From assembly GCA_945910005.1 (NCBI GenBank), contig OX246743.1:11204587-11268586 (forward strand): a stretch of 64,000 nucleotides of DNA. Reading direction: 5' to 3'. Source of the stretch: Isoperla grammatica (lineage: Eukaryota; Arthropoda; Insecta; Plecoptera; Perlodidae). A program made the position numbers and the translations under genes. This document shows, piece after piece, positions 12,640 to 23,125 of the stretch (the stretch's first letter is position 1; the number at the start of each line of letters is the position of its first letter). The notes below the pieces were generated by a model. The model searched no databases. It saw only the letters and a list, made by a program, of their open reading frames with translations, and had not been told where the DNA came from.

Positions 12640-13899
12640 GTCAAACTTGAGGCCCTCTTTGCAATCAAAACGCCTAACAATCTCCCCAATGTGGCTCTCG
12701 TCACACCTTCATACTTGCGGCCCTCTTTTTAATCCAAGCGCCTAACAATCTCCCCGATGTGACTCTCGTCACTCCGCCATACTTGCGGCCCTCTTTGCAA
12801 TCCAAGCGCCTAACAATCTCGCCACTTCGCCATTCTTGCGGCCCTCTTTTTAATCCAAGCGTCTTACAATCTCCCCAATGTGGCTCTCGTCACTGCACCA
12901 TACTTGCGGCCCTCTTTGCAATCAAAACGCCTAACAATCTCCCCAATGTGGCTCTCGGCACTCCACCATACTTGCGGCCCTCTTTACAATCCAAGTGCCT
13001 TTAATCTCCCCAATGTGGCTCTCGCCACTCCGCCATACATGCGGCCCTCTTTTGCAATCCAAGCGCCTAATAATCTCCCCAATGTCTCTCTAGTCACTCC
13101 ACCATACTTGCGGCCCTCTTTGCAATCAGAGCGCCTCATTATTTCCCCGATGCGGCTCTCGCCACTCCGTCATACTTGCGGCCCTCTTTGCAATCCAAGC
13201 GCCTAACAATCTCCCCAATGTGGCTCTCGTCACTCCACCATACTTGCGGCCCTCTTTGCAATCCAAGCGCCTTACAATCTCCCCAATGTGGCTCTCGTCA
13301 CACCGCCATACTTGCGGCCCTCTTTGCAATCCAAGCGCCTTACAATCTCCCCAATGTGGCTCTCGTCACACCGCCATTCTTGCGGCCCTCTTTGCAATCC
13401 AAGCGCCTAACAATCTCTCCAATGTGGCTCTCGCCACTCCGTCATACTTGCGGCCCTCTTTGCAATCCAAGCGCCTTGCAATCTCCCCAATGTGGCTCTC
13501 GTCACACCGCCATACTTGCGGCCCTCTTTGCAATCAAAACGCCTAACAATCTCCCCGATGTGGGCTCTCGCCACTCCGCCATTCTTGCGGCCCTCTTTGC
13601 AATCCAAGCGCCTTACAATCTCCCCAATATGGCTCTCGTCACTCCACCATACTTGCGGCCCTCTTTGCAATCAAAACGCCTAACAATCTCCCCAATGTGG
13701 CTCTCGTCACACCTTCATACTTGCGATCAGATCATATTCTTGGATATTTTTTAAATCCAATGAAAGCCTCTTTTTGGAAATCTATCTATATTTGGAGTTA
13801 CAATTACACTAAGAATGAATAGAGATACAATGAGATTCATACCTGTATACATTGAGAGCAGTGTGTTATTTACCAGTGTAAGCGAGGCAATTTTTATCG

Positions 13900-13971
13900 G
13901 CTGGCACGGCGTACGCGGTAACGTCGTAGCTTCGAATACTTGAGGTCTGGGGTTCAAAACCCATTACCCCC
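13900..13971 (+). pseudogene. tRNA-like segment of unit A (degenerate)
   Basis: Numbered as a tRNA, the A-box-like motif 'cggcgtacgcgg' starts at position 8 (13907) and the B-box-like 'ggttcaaaacc' at position 52 (13951), 44 nt apart as in a tRNA gene without a long variable arm. The D stem 10-13/22-25 pairs fully (one G-T), with A14, G18, G19 and A21 in the loop; most other spacers have A at 18. The anticodon stem is broken (2 of 5 pairs) and the acceptor pairs at 4 of 7. The T stem pairs best one base off the usual register (tggg/ccca). It looks like a decayed tRNA gene or the tRNA-derived part of a SINE, not a working tRNA. Confidence 0.65.
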
Positions 13972-13973
13972 AA

Positions 13974-13983
13974 TTTTTTTTTT
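13974..13983 (+). terminator. T-run after unit A tRNA-like segment
   Basis: Ten T residues start two bases after position 72 of the tRNA-like segment, which is where an RNA polymerase III terminator would sit. The run is conserved in all 15 spacers (one T shorter in spacer 5). Whether any transcript is made is not known. Confidence 0.45.
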
Positions 13984-14172
13984 CCACCTATTTCACACAT
14001 TTACATCATTTATATCTCAATTTGCGGCGGTTTTATTATCAGATCGTATTCTCATGGATATTTTTTAAATCCAATGAAACCTTCTGTTCGTAAATCCATA
14101 TATGTTTCGTTACATGCATACATTGAGAGCCGTGTGTTATCTATACCAGTCGAAGCGATCCAACTTCCATAG

Positions 14173-14244
14173 TGAGGCATGGCGTACGCGGTAGCGTCGT
14201 GGATTAGTGTTTTAGAGGTCCGGGGTTCGAGACCCGTTACCACC
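14173..14244 (+). pseudogene. tRNA-like segment of unit B (best preserved)
   Basis: The A-box-like 'tggcgtacgcgg' (14180) and B-box 'ggttcgagacc' (14224) start 44 nt apart; the B-box fits GGTTCGANNCC fully. The D stem (gcgt/gcgt) pairs with two G-T pairs and the loop has A14, G18, G19 and A21. The anticodon stem pairs at 4 of 5 including wobbles; the 7-base loop has T33 and AGT at 34-36, which would read threonine. The acceptor pairs at only 4 of 7, and the T stem is 3 bp in the usual register or 4 bp (cggg/cccg) one base shifted. Likely a tRNA-derived relic; the threonine assignment is tentative. No intron. Confidence 0.65.
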
Positions 14245-14248
14245 ACGA

Positions 14249-14255
14249 TTTTTTT
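14249..14255 (+). terminator. T-run after unit B tRNA-like segment
   Basis: Seven T residues begin four bases after position 72 ('accacgattttttt'), suited to RNA polymerase III termination. The run is present in all spacers. Confidence 0.4.
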
Positions 14256-14391
14256 CTTCCATATTCAGAGCAGCAAAGTTGAGAAGGGTTTACTAAGGGG
14301 AAATTATTTTTTCAAGCGCTCGTAGCTAAAAAACGTGTGGTTCAAATTTGTTTCTGTATTTTTTTTATTTTTTTTGCGTTAATTATCTTGA

Positions 14392-17300
14392 CAATAAAAC
14401 GCCTAACAATCTCCCCAATGTGGCTCTCGTCACACCGTCATACTTGCGGCCCTCTTTGCAATCAAAACGCCTAACAATCTCCCCAATGTGGCTCTCGTCA
14501 CACCTTCATACTTGCGGCCCTCTTTTTAATCCAAGCGCCTAACAATCTCCCCAATGTGGCTCTCGTCACTCCGCCATACTTGCGGCCCTCTTTGCAATCC
14601 AAGCGCCTAACAATCTCGCCACTTCGCCATTCTTGCGGCCCTCTTTTTAATCCAAGCGTCTAACAATCTCCCCAATGTGGCTCTCGTCACTCCATCATAC
14701 TTGCGGCCCTCTTTGCAATCAAAACGCCTAACAATCTCCCCAATGTGGCTTTCGGCACTCCATCATACTTGCGGCCCTCTTTACAATCCAAGTGCCTTAA
14801 ATCTCCCCAATGTGGCTCTCGCCACTCCGCCATACTTGCGGCCCTCTTTTGCAATCCAAGCGCCTAACAATCTCCCCAATGTCTCTCTCGTCACTCCACC
14901 ATACTTGCGGCCCTTTTTGCAATCAGAGCGCCTCATTATCTCCCCGATGCGGCTCTCGCCACTCCGTCATACTTGCGGCCCTCTTTGCAATCCAAGCGCC
15001 TTACAATCTCCCCAATGTTGCTCTCGTCACTCCACCATACTTGCGGCCCTCTTTGCAATCCAAGCGCCTTACAAACTCCCCAATGTGGATCTCGTCACTC
15101 CGTCATACTTGCGGCCCTATTTTCAATCAAAACGCCTTACAATCTCCCCAATGTGGCTCTCGTCACTCGGTCATACTTGCGGCCCTCTTTGCAATCCAAG
15201 CGCCTTACAATCTCCCCAATGTGGCTCTCGTCACACCGCCATACTTGCGGCCCTCTTTGCAATCCAAGCGCTTTACAATCTCCCTAGTGTTGCTCTCGTC
15301 ATTTCGTTAGACTTGCGGCCCTCTTTGCAATCCAAGCGCCTAACAATCTCCCCAATGTGGCTCTCGTCACACCGTCATACTTGCGGCCCTCTTTGCAATC
15401 CAAGAGCCTCACAATCTCCCCAAGGTGGCACTTTCACTCCGTCACTCTTGCGGCCCTGTTTGCAATCCAAGCGCCTTACAATCTCCCTAATGTGGCTCTC
15501 GTCACACCGCCATACTCGCGGCCCTCTTTGCAATCAGAGCGCCTAACAATCGCCTTACAATCTCCCCAATGTGGCTCTCGGCACTCCACCATACTTGCGG
15601 CCCTCTTTGCAATCCAAGTGCCTAACATCTCCCCAATGTGGCTCTAACCACTCCGTCATACTTGCGGCCCTCTTTGCAATCCAAGCGCCTTTCAATCTCC
15701 CCAACGTGGCTCTCGCCACACCACCATACTTGCGGCCCTCTTTGCAATCCAAGCGCCTAACAATCTCTCCAATGTAACTCTCGCCACTCCGTCATACTTG
15801 CGGCCCTCTTTGCAATCCAAGCGCCTTGCAATATCCCCAATGTGGCTCTCGTCACATTGTCATACTTGCGACCCTCTTTGCAATCCAAGCGCCTTACAAA
15901 CTCCCCAATGTGGCTCTCGTCACCCCGTCATACTTGCGGCCCTCTTTGCAATCCAAGCGCCTAACAATCTCCCCAATGTGGCTCTCATCACTTTACCATA
16001 CTTGCGGCCCTCTTTGCCATCCAAGCGCCTAACAATCTCCCCAATGTGGCTCTCGTCACTCGGTCATACTTGCGGCCCTCTTTGCAATCCAAGCGCCTTA
16101 CAATCTCCCCAATGTGGCTCTCGTCACACCGCCATACTTGCGGCCCTCTTTGCAATCGAAGCGCTTTACAATCTCCCTAGTGTTGCTCTCGTCATTTCGT
16201 TAGACTTGCGGCCCTCTTTGCAATCCAAGCGCCTAACAATCTCCCCAATGTGGCTCTCGTCACACCGTCATACTTGCGGCCCTCTTTGCAATCCAAGAGC
16301 CTCACAATCTCCCCAAGGTGGCACTTTCACTCCGTCACTCTTGCGGCCCTCTTTGCAATCCAAGCGCCTTACAATCTCCCCAATGTGGCTCTCGTCACAC
16401 CGCCATACTCGCGGCCCTCTTTGCAATCAGAGCGCCTATCAATCGTCTTACAATCTCCCCAATGTGGCTCTCGACACTCCACCATACTTGCGGCCCTCTT
16501 TGCAATCCAAGCGCCTAACAATCTCCCCAATATGGCTCCCGTCAATCCACCATACGTGCGGCCCTCTTTGCAATCAAGACGCCTTACAATCTCCCCAATG
16601 TGGCTATTGGCACTCCACCAAACTTGCGGCCCTCTTTGCAATCCAAGTGCCTAACATCTCCCCAATGTGGCTGTCGCCACTCCGCCATACTTGCGGCCCT
16701 TTTTGCAATCCAAGCGCCTTACAATCTCCCCAATATGGCTCTCGTCACTCCACCATACTTGCGGCCCTCTTTGCAATCAAAACGCCTAACAATCTCCCCA
16801 ATGTGGCTCTCGGCACTCCACCATACTTGCGGCCCTCTTTGCAATCCAAGTGCCTAACATCTCCCCAATGTGGCTCTCGCCACTCCGCCATACTTGCGGC
16901 CCTCTTTGCAATCAAAGCGCCTAACAATCTCCCCAGTGGGGCTCTCACCACTCCGTCATACTTGCGGCCTTTTTTTCAATCCAAGCGTCTAACAATCTCC
17001 CCAGTGTTGCTCTCGCCACTCCGTCATACTTGCGGCCCTCTTTGCAATCCAAGCGCCTTACAATCTCCCCAATGTGGCTCTCGTCACTCCACCATACCTG
17101 CGGCCCTCTTTGCAATCCAAGCGCCTTACAAACTCCCCAATGTGTCTCTCGTCACTCCGTCATTCTTGCGGCCCTCTTTGCAATCCAAGAGCCTCACAAT
17201 CTCCCCAAGGTGGCACTTTCACTCCGTCACTCTTGCGGCCCTCTTTGCAATCCAAGCGCCTTACAATCTCCCCAATGTGGCTATCGTCACACCGCCATAC

Positions 17301-20300
17301 TCGCGGCCCTCTTTGCAATCAGAGCGCCTAACAATCGCCTTACAATCTCCCCAATGTGGCTCTCGGCACTCCACCATACTTGCGGCCCTCTTTGCAATCC
17401 AAGCGCCTTACAATCTCCCCAATATGGCTCTCGTCATTCCACCATACGTGCGGCCCTCTTTGCAATCAAGACGCCTAACAATCTCCCCAATGTGGCTATT
17501 GGCACTCCACCATACTTGCGGCCCTCTTTGCAATCCAAGTGCCTAACATCTCCCCAATGTGGCTCTCGCCACTCCGCCATACATGCGGCCCTCTTTGCAA
17601 TCCAAGCGCCTTACAATCTCCCCAATATGGCTCTCGTCACTCCACCATACTTGAAGCCCTCTTTGCAATCAAAACGCCTAGCAATCTCCCCAATGTGGCT
17701 CTCGGCACTCCACCATACTTGCGGCCCTCTTTGCAATCCAAGTGCCTAACATCTCCCCAATGTGGCTCTCGCCACTCCGCCATACTTGCGGCCCTCTTTG
17801 CAATCAAAGCGCCTAACAATCTCCCCAGTGGGGCTCTCACCACTCCGTCATACTTGCGGCCCTCTTTTCAATCCAAGCGTCTAACAATCTCCCCAGTGTT
17901 GCTCTCGCCACTCCGTCATACTTGCGGCCCTCTTTGCAATCCAAGCGCCTTACAATCTCCCCAATGTGGCTCTCGTCACTCCACCATACCTGCGGCCCTC
18001 TTTGCAATCCAAGCGCCTTACAAAATCCCCAATGTGTCTCTCGTCACTCCGTCATACTTGCGGCCCTCTTTGCAATCCAAGCGCCTTACAAACTCCCCAA
18101 TGTGTCTCTCGTCACTCCGTCATACTTGCGGCCCTCTTTGCAATCCAAGCGCCTAACAATCTCCCCAATGTGGCTCTCACCACTCCACCATACTTGCGGC
18201 CCTCTTTGCAATCCAAGTGCCTAACATCTCCCTTATGTGGCTCTCGCCACTTCGCCATACTTGCGGCCCTCTTTGCAATCCAAGCGCCTAACAATCTCCC
18301 CAGTGGGGCTCTCACCACTCCGTCATACTTGCGGCCCTCTTTTCAATCCAAGCGTCTAACAATCTCCCCAGTGTTGCTCTCGCCACTCCGTCATACTTGC
18401 GGCCCTCTTTGCAATCCAAGCGCCTAACAATCTCCCCAATGTGGCTCTCGTCACTCCACCATACCTGCGGCCCTCTTTGCAATCCAAGCGCCTGACAAAC
18501 TCCCCAATGTGGTTCTTGTCACTCCGTCATACTTGCGGCCCTCTTTGCAATCCAAGCGCCTTACAAACTCCCCAATGTGGCTCTCGTCACTCCGTCATAC
18601 TTGCGGCCCTCTTTGCAATCCAAGCGCCTAACAATCTCTCCAATGTGGCTCTCGTCACTCCGTCATACTTGCGGCCCTCTTTGCAATCCAAGCGCCTTGC
18701 AATCTCCCCAATGTGGCTTTCGTCACTCCGTCATACTTGCGGCCCTCTTTGAAATCCAAGCGCCTTGCAATCTCCCCAATGTGGCTCTCGTCACACCGTA
18801 ACTTGCGGCCCTATTTGCAATCCAAGCGCCTAACAATCTCCCCAATGTGGCTCTCGTCACTCCACCATACTTGCGGCCCTCTTTGCAATCGAAGTGCCTC
18901 ATTTATCCCTTATGTGGCTCTCGCCACTCCGCCATACTTGCGGCCCTCTTTGTAATCCAAGCGCCTAACAATCTCCCTAATGTGGCTCTCGTCACTCCGT
19001 CATACTTGCGGCCATCTTTGCAATCCAAGTGCCTAACATCTCCCCAATGTGGCTCTCGGCACTCCCCCATACTTGCGGCCCTCTTTGCAATCCAAGTGCC
19101 TAACATCTCCCCAATGTGGCTCTCGCCACTCCGTCATACTTGCGGCCCTCTTTGCAATCCAAGCGCCTTACAAACTCCCCAATGTGGCTCTCGTCACTCC
19201 GTCATACTTGCGGCCCTCTTTGCAATCCAAGCGCCTAACAAACTCCCCAATGTGGCTCTCGTCACCTTGTCATACTTGCGGCCCTCTTTGCAATCCAAGC
19301 GCCTAACAATCTCCCCAATGTGGCTCTCATCACTTAAACATACTTGCGGCCCTCTTTGCCATCCAAGCGCCTAACAATCTCCCCAATGTGGCTCTCGTCA
19401 CTCGGTCATACTTGCGGCCCTCTTTGCAATCCAAGCGCCTTACAATCTCCTCAATGTGGCTCTCGTCACACCGCCATACTTGCGGCCCTCTCAGCAATCC
19501 AAGCGCTTTACAATCTCCCTAGAGTTGCTCTCGTCATTTCGTTAGACTTGCGGCCCTCTTTGCAATCCAAGCGCCTAACAATCTCCTCAATGTGGCTCTC
19601 GTCACACCGTCATACTTGCGGCCCTCTTTGCAATCCAAGAGCCTCCCAATCTCCCCAAGGTGGCACTTTCACTCCGTCACTCTTGCGGCCCTCTTTGCAA
19701 TCCAAGCGCCTTACAATCTCCCCAATGTGGCTCTCGTCACACTGCCATACTCGCGGCCCTCTTTGCAATCAGAGCGCCTAACAATCGCCTTACAATCTCC
19801 CCAATGTGGCTGTCGGCACTCCCCCATACTTGCGGCCCTCTTTGCAATCCAAGCGCCTTACAATCTCCCCAATATGGCTCTCGTCACTCCACCATACTCG
19901 CGGCCCTCTTTGCAATCAAAACGCCCAACAATCTCCCCAATGTGGCTCTCGGCACTCCACCATACTTGCGGCCCTCTTTGCAATCCAAGTGCCTAACATC
20001 TCCCCAATGTGGCTCTCGCCACTCCGCCATACTCGCGGCCCTCTTTTGCAATCCAAGCGCGTAACAATCTCCCCAATGTGTCTCTATTCACTCCACAATA
20101 CTTGCGGCCCTCTTTGCAATCACAGCGCCTTATTATCTCCCCGATGCGGCTCTCGCCACTCCGTCATACTTGCGGCCCTCTTTGCAATCAAAGCGCCTAA
20201 CAATCTCCCCAGTGGGGCTCTCACCACTCCGTCATACTTGCGGCCCTCTTTTCAATCCAAGCGTCTAACAATCTCCCTAGTGTTGCTCTCGCCACTCCGT

Positions 20301-21330
20301 CATACTTGCGGCCCTCTTTGCAATCCAAGGGCCTAACAATCTCCCCAATGTGGCTCTCGTCACTCCACCATACCTGCGGCACTCTTTGCAATCCAAGCGG
20401 CTTACAAACTCCCCAATGTGGCTCTCGTCACTCCGTCATAATTGCGGCCCTCTTTGCAATCCAAGCGCCTTACAAACTCCCCAATGTGTCTCTCGTCACT
20501 CCGTCATACTTGCGGCCCTCTTTGCAATCCAAGCGCCTAACAATCTCCCCAATGTGGCTCTCACCACTCCACCATACTTGCGGCCCTCTTTGCAATCCAA
20601 GTGCCTAACATCTCCCTAATGTGGCTCTCGCCACTTCGCCATACTTGCGGCCCTCTTTGCAATCCAAGCGCCTAACAATCTCCCCAGTGGGGCTCTCACC
20701 ACTCCGTCATACTTGCGGCCCTCTTTTCAATCCAAGCGTCTAACAATCTCCCCAGTGTTTCTCTCGCCACTCCGTCATACTTGCGGCCCTCTTTGCAATC
20801 AAAGCGCCTAACAATCTCCCCAATGTGGCTCTCGTCACTCCACCATACCTGCGGCCCTCTTTGCAATCCAAGCGCCTTACAAACTCCCCAATGTGGCTCT
20901 CGTCACTCCGTCATACTTGCGGCCCTCTTTGCAATCCAAGCACCTTACAAACTCCCCAATGTGGCTCTCGTCACTCCGTCATACTTGCGGCCCTCTTTGC
21001 AATCCAAGCGCCTAACAATCTCTCCAATGTGGCTCTCGTCACTCCGTCATACTTGCGGCCCTCTTTGCAATCCAAGCGCCTTGCAATCTCCCCAATGTGG
21101 CTCTCGTCACTCCGTCATACTTGCGGCCCTCTTTGCAATCTAAGCGCCTTGCAATCTCCCCAATGTGGCTCTCGTCACACCGCCATACTTGCGGCCCTCT
21201 TTGCAATCAAAACGCCTAACAATCTCCCCGATGTGGGCTCTCGCCACTCTGCCATTCTTGCGGCCCTCTTTGCAATCCAAGCGCCTTACAATCTCCCCAA
21301 TGTGGCTCTCGTCACACCTTCATACTTGCG
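14392..21330 (+). repeat. Satellite block S1 (long, 6939 bp)
   Basis: First long block of the 9.4-kb higher-order unit. It starts with 'caccgtcatacttg', typical after a type II spacer. It includes a 52-bp-like short monomer where 'aatctcgccacttcgcc' lacks the middle of the unit (about 14609) and a monomer with 'gatgtgggctctcg' (one extra G, about 21230). From 16647 it follows the S0 superunit. The longest satellite open frame in the window (15798-17546) lies here and is not considered coding. Confidence 0.95.
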
Positions 21331-21996
21331 ATCAGATCATATTCTTGGATATTTTTTAAATCCAATGAAAGCCTCTTTTTGGAAATCTATCTATATTTGG
21401 AGTTACAATTACACTAAGAATGAATAGAGATACAATGAGATTCATACCTGCATACATTGAGAGCAGTGTGTTATTTACCAGTGTAAGCGAGGCAATTTCT
21501 ATCGGCTGGCACGGCGTACGCAGTAACGTCATAGCTTCGAATACTTGAGGTCTGGGGTTCAAAACCCATTACCCCCAATTTTTTTTTTCCACCTATTTCA
21601 CACATTTATATCATTTATATCTCAATTTGCGGCGGTTTTATTATCAGATCGTATTCTCATGGATATTTTTTAAATCCAATGAAACCTTCTGTTCGTAAAT
21701 CCATATATGTTTCGTTACATGCATACATTGAGAGCCGTGTGTTATCTATACCAGTCTAAGCGATCCAACTTCCATCGTGAGGCATGGCGTACGCGGTAGC
21801 GTCGTGGACTAGTGTTTTAGAGGTCCGGGGTTCGAGACCCGTTACCACCACGATTTTTTTCTTCCATATTCAGAGCAGCAAAGTTGAGAAGGGTTTACTA
21901 AGGGGAAATTATTTTTTCAAGCGCTCGTAGCTAAAAAACGTGTGGTTCAAATTTGTTTCTGTATTTTTTTTATTTTTTTTGCGTTAATTATCTTGA
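21331..21996 (+). repeat. Spacer 2 (type I)
   Basis: 666 bp, same boundaries and dimer layout as spacer 1. tRNA-like segments are at 21505-21576 (unit A) and 21778-21849 (unit B). It defines the type I haplotype: 'cctgcatac', 'tttctatcgg' and 'atttatatc' in unit A; 'agtctaagcg' and 'ccatcgtgagg' in unit B. It has 'gtcatagc' where most spacers have 'gtcgtagc'. Confidence 0.9.
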
Positions 21997-23125
21997 CAAT
22001 AAAACGCCTAACAATCTCCCCAATGTGGCTCTCGTCACACCGTCAAACTTGCGGCCCTCTTTGCAATCAAAACGCCTAACAATCTCCCCAATGTGGCTCT
22101 CGTCACACCTTCATACTTGCGGCCCTCTTTTTAATCCAAGCGCCTAACAATCTCCCCGATGTGGCTCTCGTCACTCCGCCATACTTGCGGCCCTCTTTGC
22201 AATCCAAGCGCCTAACAATCTCGCCACTTCGCCATTCTTGCGGCCCTCTTTTTAATCCAAGCGTCTTACAATCTCCCCAATGTGGCTCTCGTCACTCCAC
22301 CATACTTGCGGCCCTCTTTGCAATCAAAACGCCTAACAATCTCCCCAATGTGGCTCTCGGCACTCCACCATACTTGCGGCCCTCTTTACAATCCAAGTGC
22401 CTTAAATCTCCCCAATGTGGCTCTCGCCACTCCGCCATACTTGCGGCCCTCTTTTGCAATCCAAGCGCCTAACAATCTCCCCAGTCTCTCTAATCACTCC
22501 ACCATACTTGCGGCCCTCTTTGCAATCAGAGCGCCACATTATTTCCCCGATGCGGCTCTCGCCGCTTCGTCATACTTGCGGCCCTCTTTGCAATCCAAGC
22601 GCCTAACAATCTCCCCAATGTGGCTCTCGTAACTCCACCATACTTGCGGCCCTCTTTGCAATCCAAGCGCCTTACAATCTCCCCAATGTGGCTCTCGTCA
22701 CACCGCCATACTTGCGGCCCTCTTTGCAATCCAAGCGCCTTACAATCTCCCCAATGTGGCTCTCGTCACACCGCCATACTTGCGGCCCTCTTTGCAATCC
22801 AAGCGCCTAACAATCTCTCCAATGTGGCTCTCGCCACTCCGTCATACTTGCGGCCCTCTTTGCAATCCAAGCGCCTTGCAATCTCCCCAATGTGGCTCTC
22901 GTCACACCGCCATACTTGCGGCCCTCTTTGCAATCAAAACGCCTAACAATCTCCCCGATGTGGGCTCTCGCCACTCCGCCATTCTTGCGGCCCTCTTTGC
23001 AATCCAAGCGCCTTACAATCTCCCCAATATGGCTCTCGTCACTCCACCATACTTGCGGCCCTCTTTGAAATCAAAACGCCTAACAATCTCCCCAATGTGG
23101 CTCTCGTCACACCTTCATACTTGCG
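21997..23125 (+). repeat. Satellite block S2 (short, 1129 bp)
   Basis: Short block between a type I and a type II spacer; starts with 'accgtcaaacttg'. It is 2 bp shorter than S4, S12 and S14 because 'ccccagtctctc' (about 22480) replaces 'ccccaatgtctctc'. It also has 'tttgaaatcaaaacg' near 23064. Confidence 0.95.

Larger units (their letters stand above)
1..13725 (+). repeat. 68-bp satellite array, spacer-free block S0
   Basis: This is uninterrupted head-to-tail satellite with a 68-bp period; nearly every monomer has the core 'acttgcggccctctttgc' and the stretch 'ctccccaatgtggctctcg'. Common length variants are 'cctaacatctcc' (one A lost), 'ggcactttcactccg' (one base lost), 'caatcgccttacaatc' (an added partial monomer) and 'ccgtaacttgcgg' (short deletion). 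The first 11 kb is made of three related 3.1-4.2 kb superunits; 7967 to about 12640 aligns with 16647-21330 at a constant offset of about 8680. Each monomer has a GGCC site, usually four CpGs and a C-rich + strand. There is no spacer in this block, unlike the rest of the window. Nothing here looks like a gene, and the function is unknown. Confidence 0.97.
13726..14391 (+). repeat. Spacer 1: dimeric tRNA-like element (type II)
   Basis: This AT-rich 666-bp segment interrupts the satellite after '...catacttgcg' and returns to it at 'caataaaacgcc'. Compared with an unbroken monomer, about 10 bp ('gccctctttg') is replaced, and I see no target-site duplication. It holds two diverged direct copies of one unit: A (13726-14037) and B (14038-14391). 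Both begin 'atcagatc', continue through 'ttaaatccaatgaaa', 'tacattgagagc' and 'gtgtgttat', then a tRNA-like segment and a T-run. A T-rich tail precedes the return to satellite. Private features: G at 13917 (A in all other spacers), 'agtcgaagcg', and 'ggattagtg' in unit B. No open frame of interest. Confidence 0.9.

Noticed and set aside
1..13725. CRISPR array
   Set aside because: The 68-bp units are contiguous repeats without unique spacers between them, and no cas genes are present. Homopolymer-rich spacer DNA and tRNA-like motifs point to a eukaryote.
13751..13957. Repeated 64-78 codon minus-strand frames in the spacers (also 14052-14246 and equivalents)
   Set aside because: They read the tRNA-like segments backwards. 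Their recurrence reflects copying of the spacer, and there is no recognisable domain.
14173..14244. Functional tRNA gene
   Set aside because: The acceptor stem pairs at only 4 of 7 positions and the T stem is shortened or shifted. Treated as a tRNA-like relic.
14339..14349. Third B-box-like motif in the spacer tail ('ggttcaaattt')
   Set aside because: The final CC of the B-box is missing, and no A-box-like motif lies about 44 nt upstream.
14361..14375. T-rich tail of the spacer as a further Pol III terminator
   Set aside because: It is about 115 bp past the unit B T-run, with no boxes directly upstream; it is simply a T-rich low-complexity stretch that varies in length (spacers 4 and 12).
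13726..14391. Independent transposon insertions at 15 sites
   Set aside because: All copies have the same orientation, the same monomer register and the same joints, with no target-site duplications. Spread by amplification of the array explains this better.
15798..17546. 582-codon open frame over the satellite, and many others of 60-360 codons
   Set aside because: The translation simply cycles through the three frames of the 68-bp monomer (204 nt period). Frames end at the TAA of 'cctaac' and stay open where monomers have 'ccttac'. Similar open frames occur in overlapping frames and on the other strand, so this is a repeat artefact.
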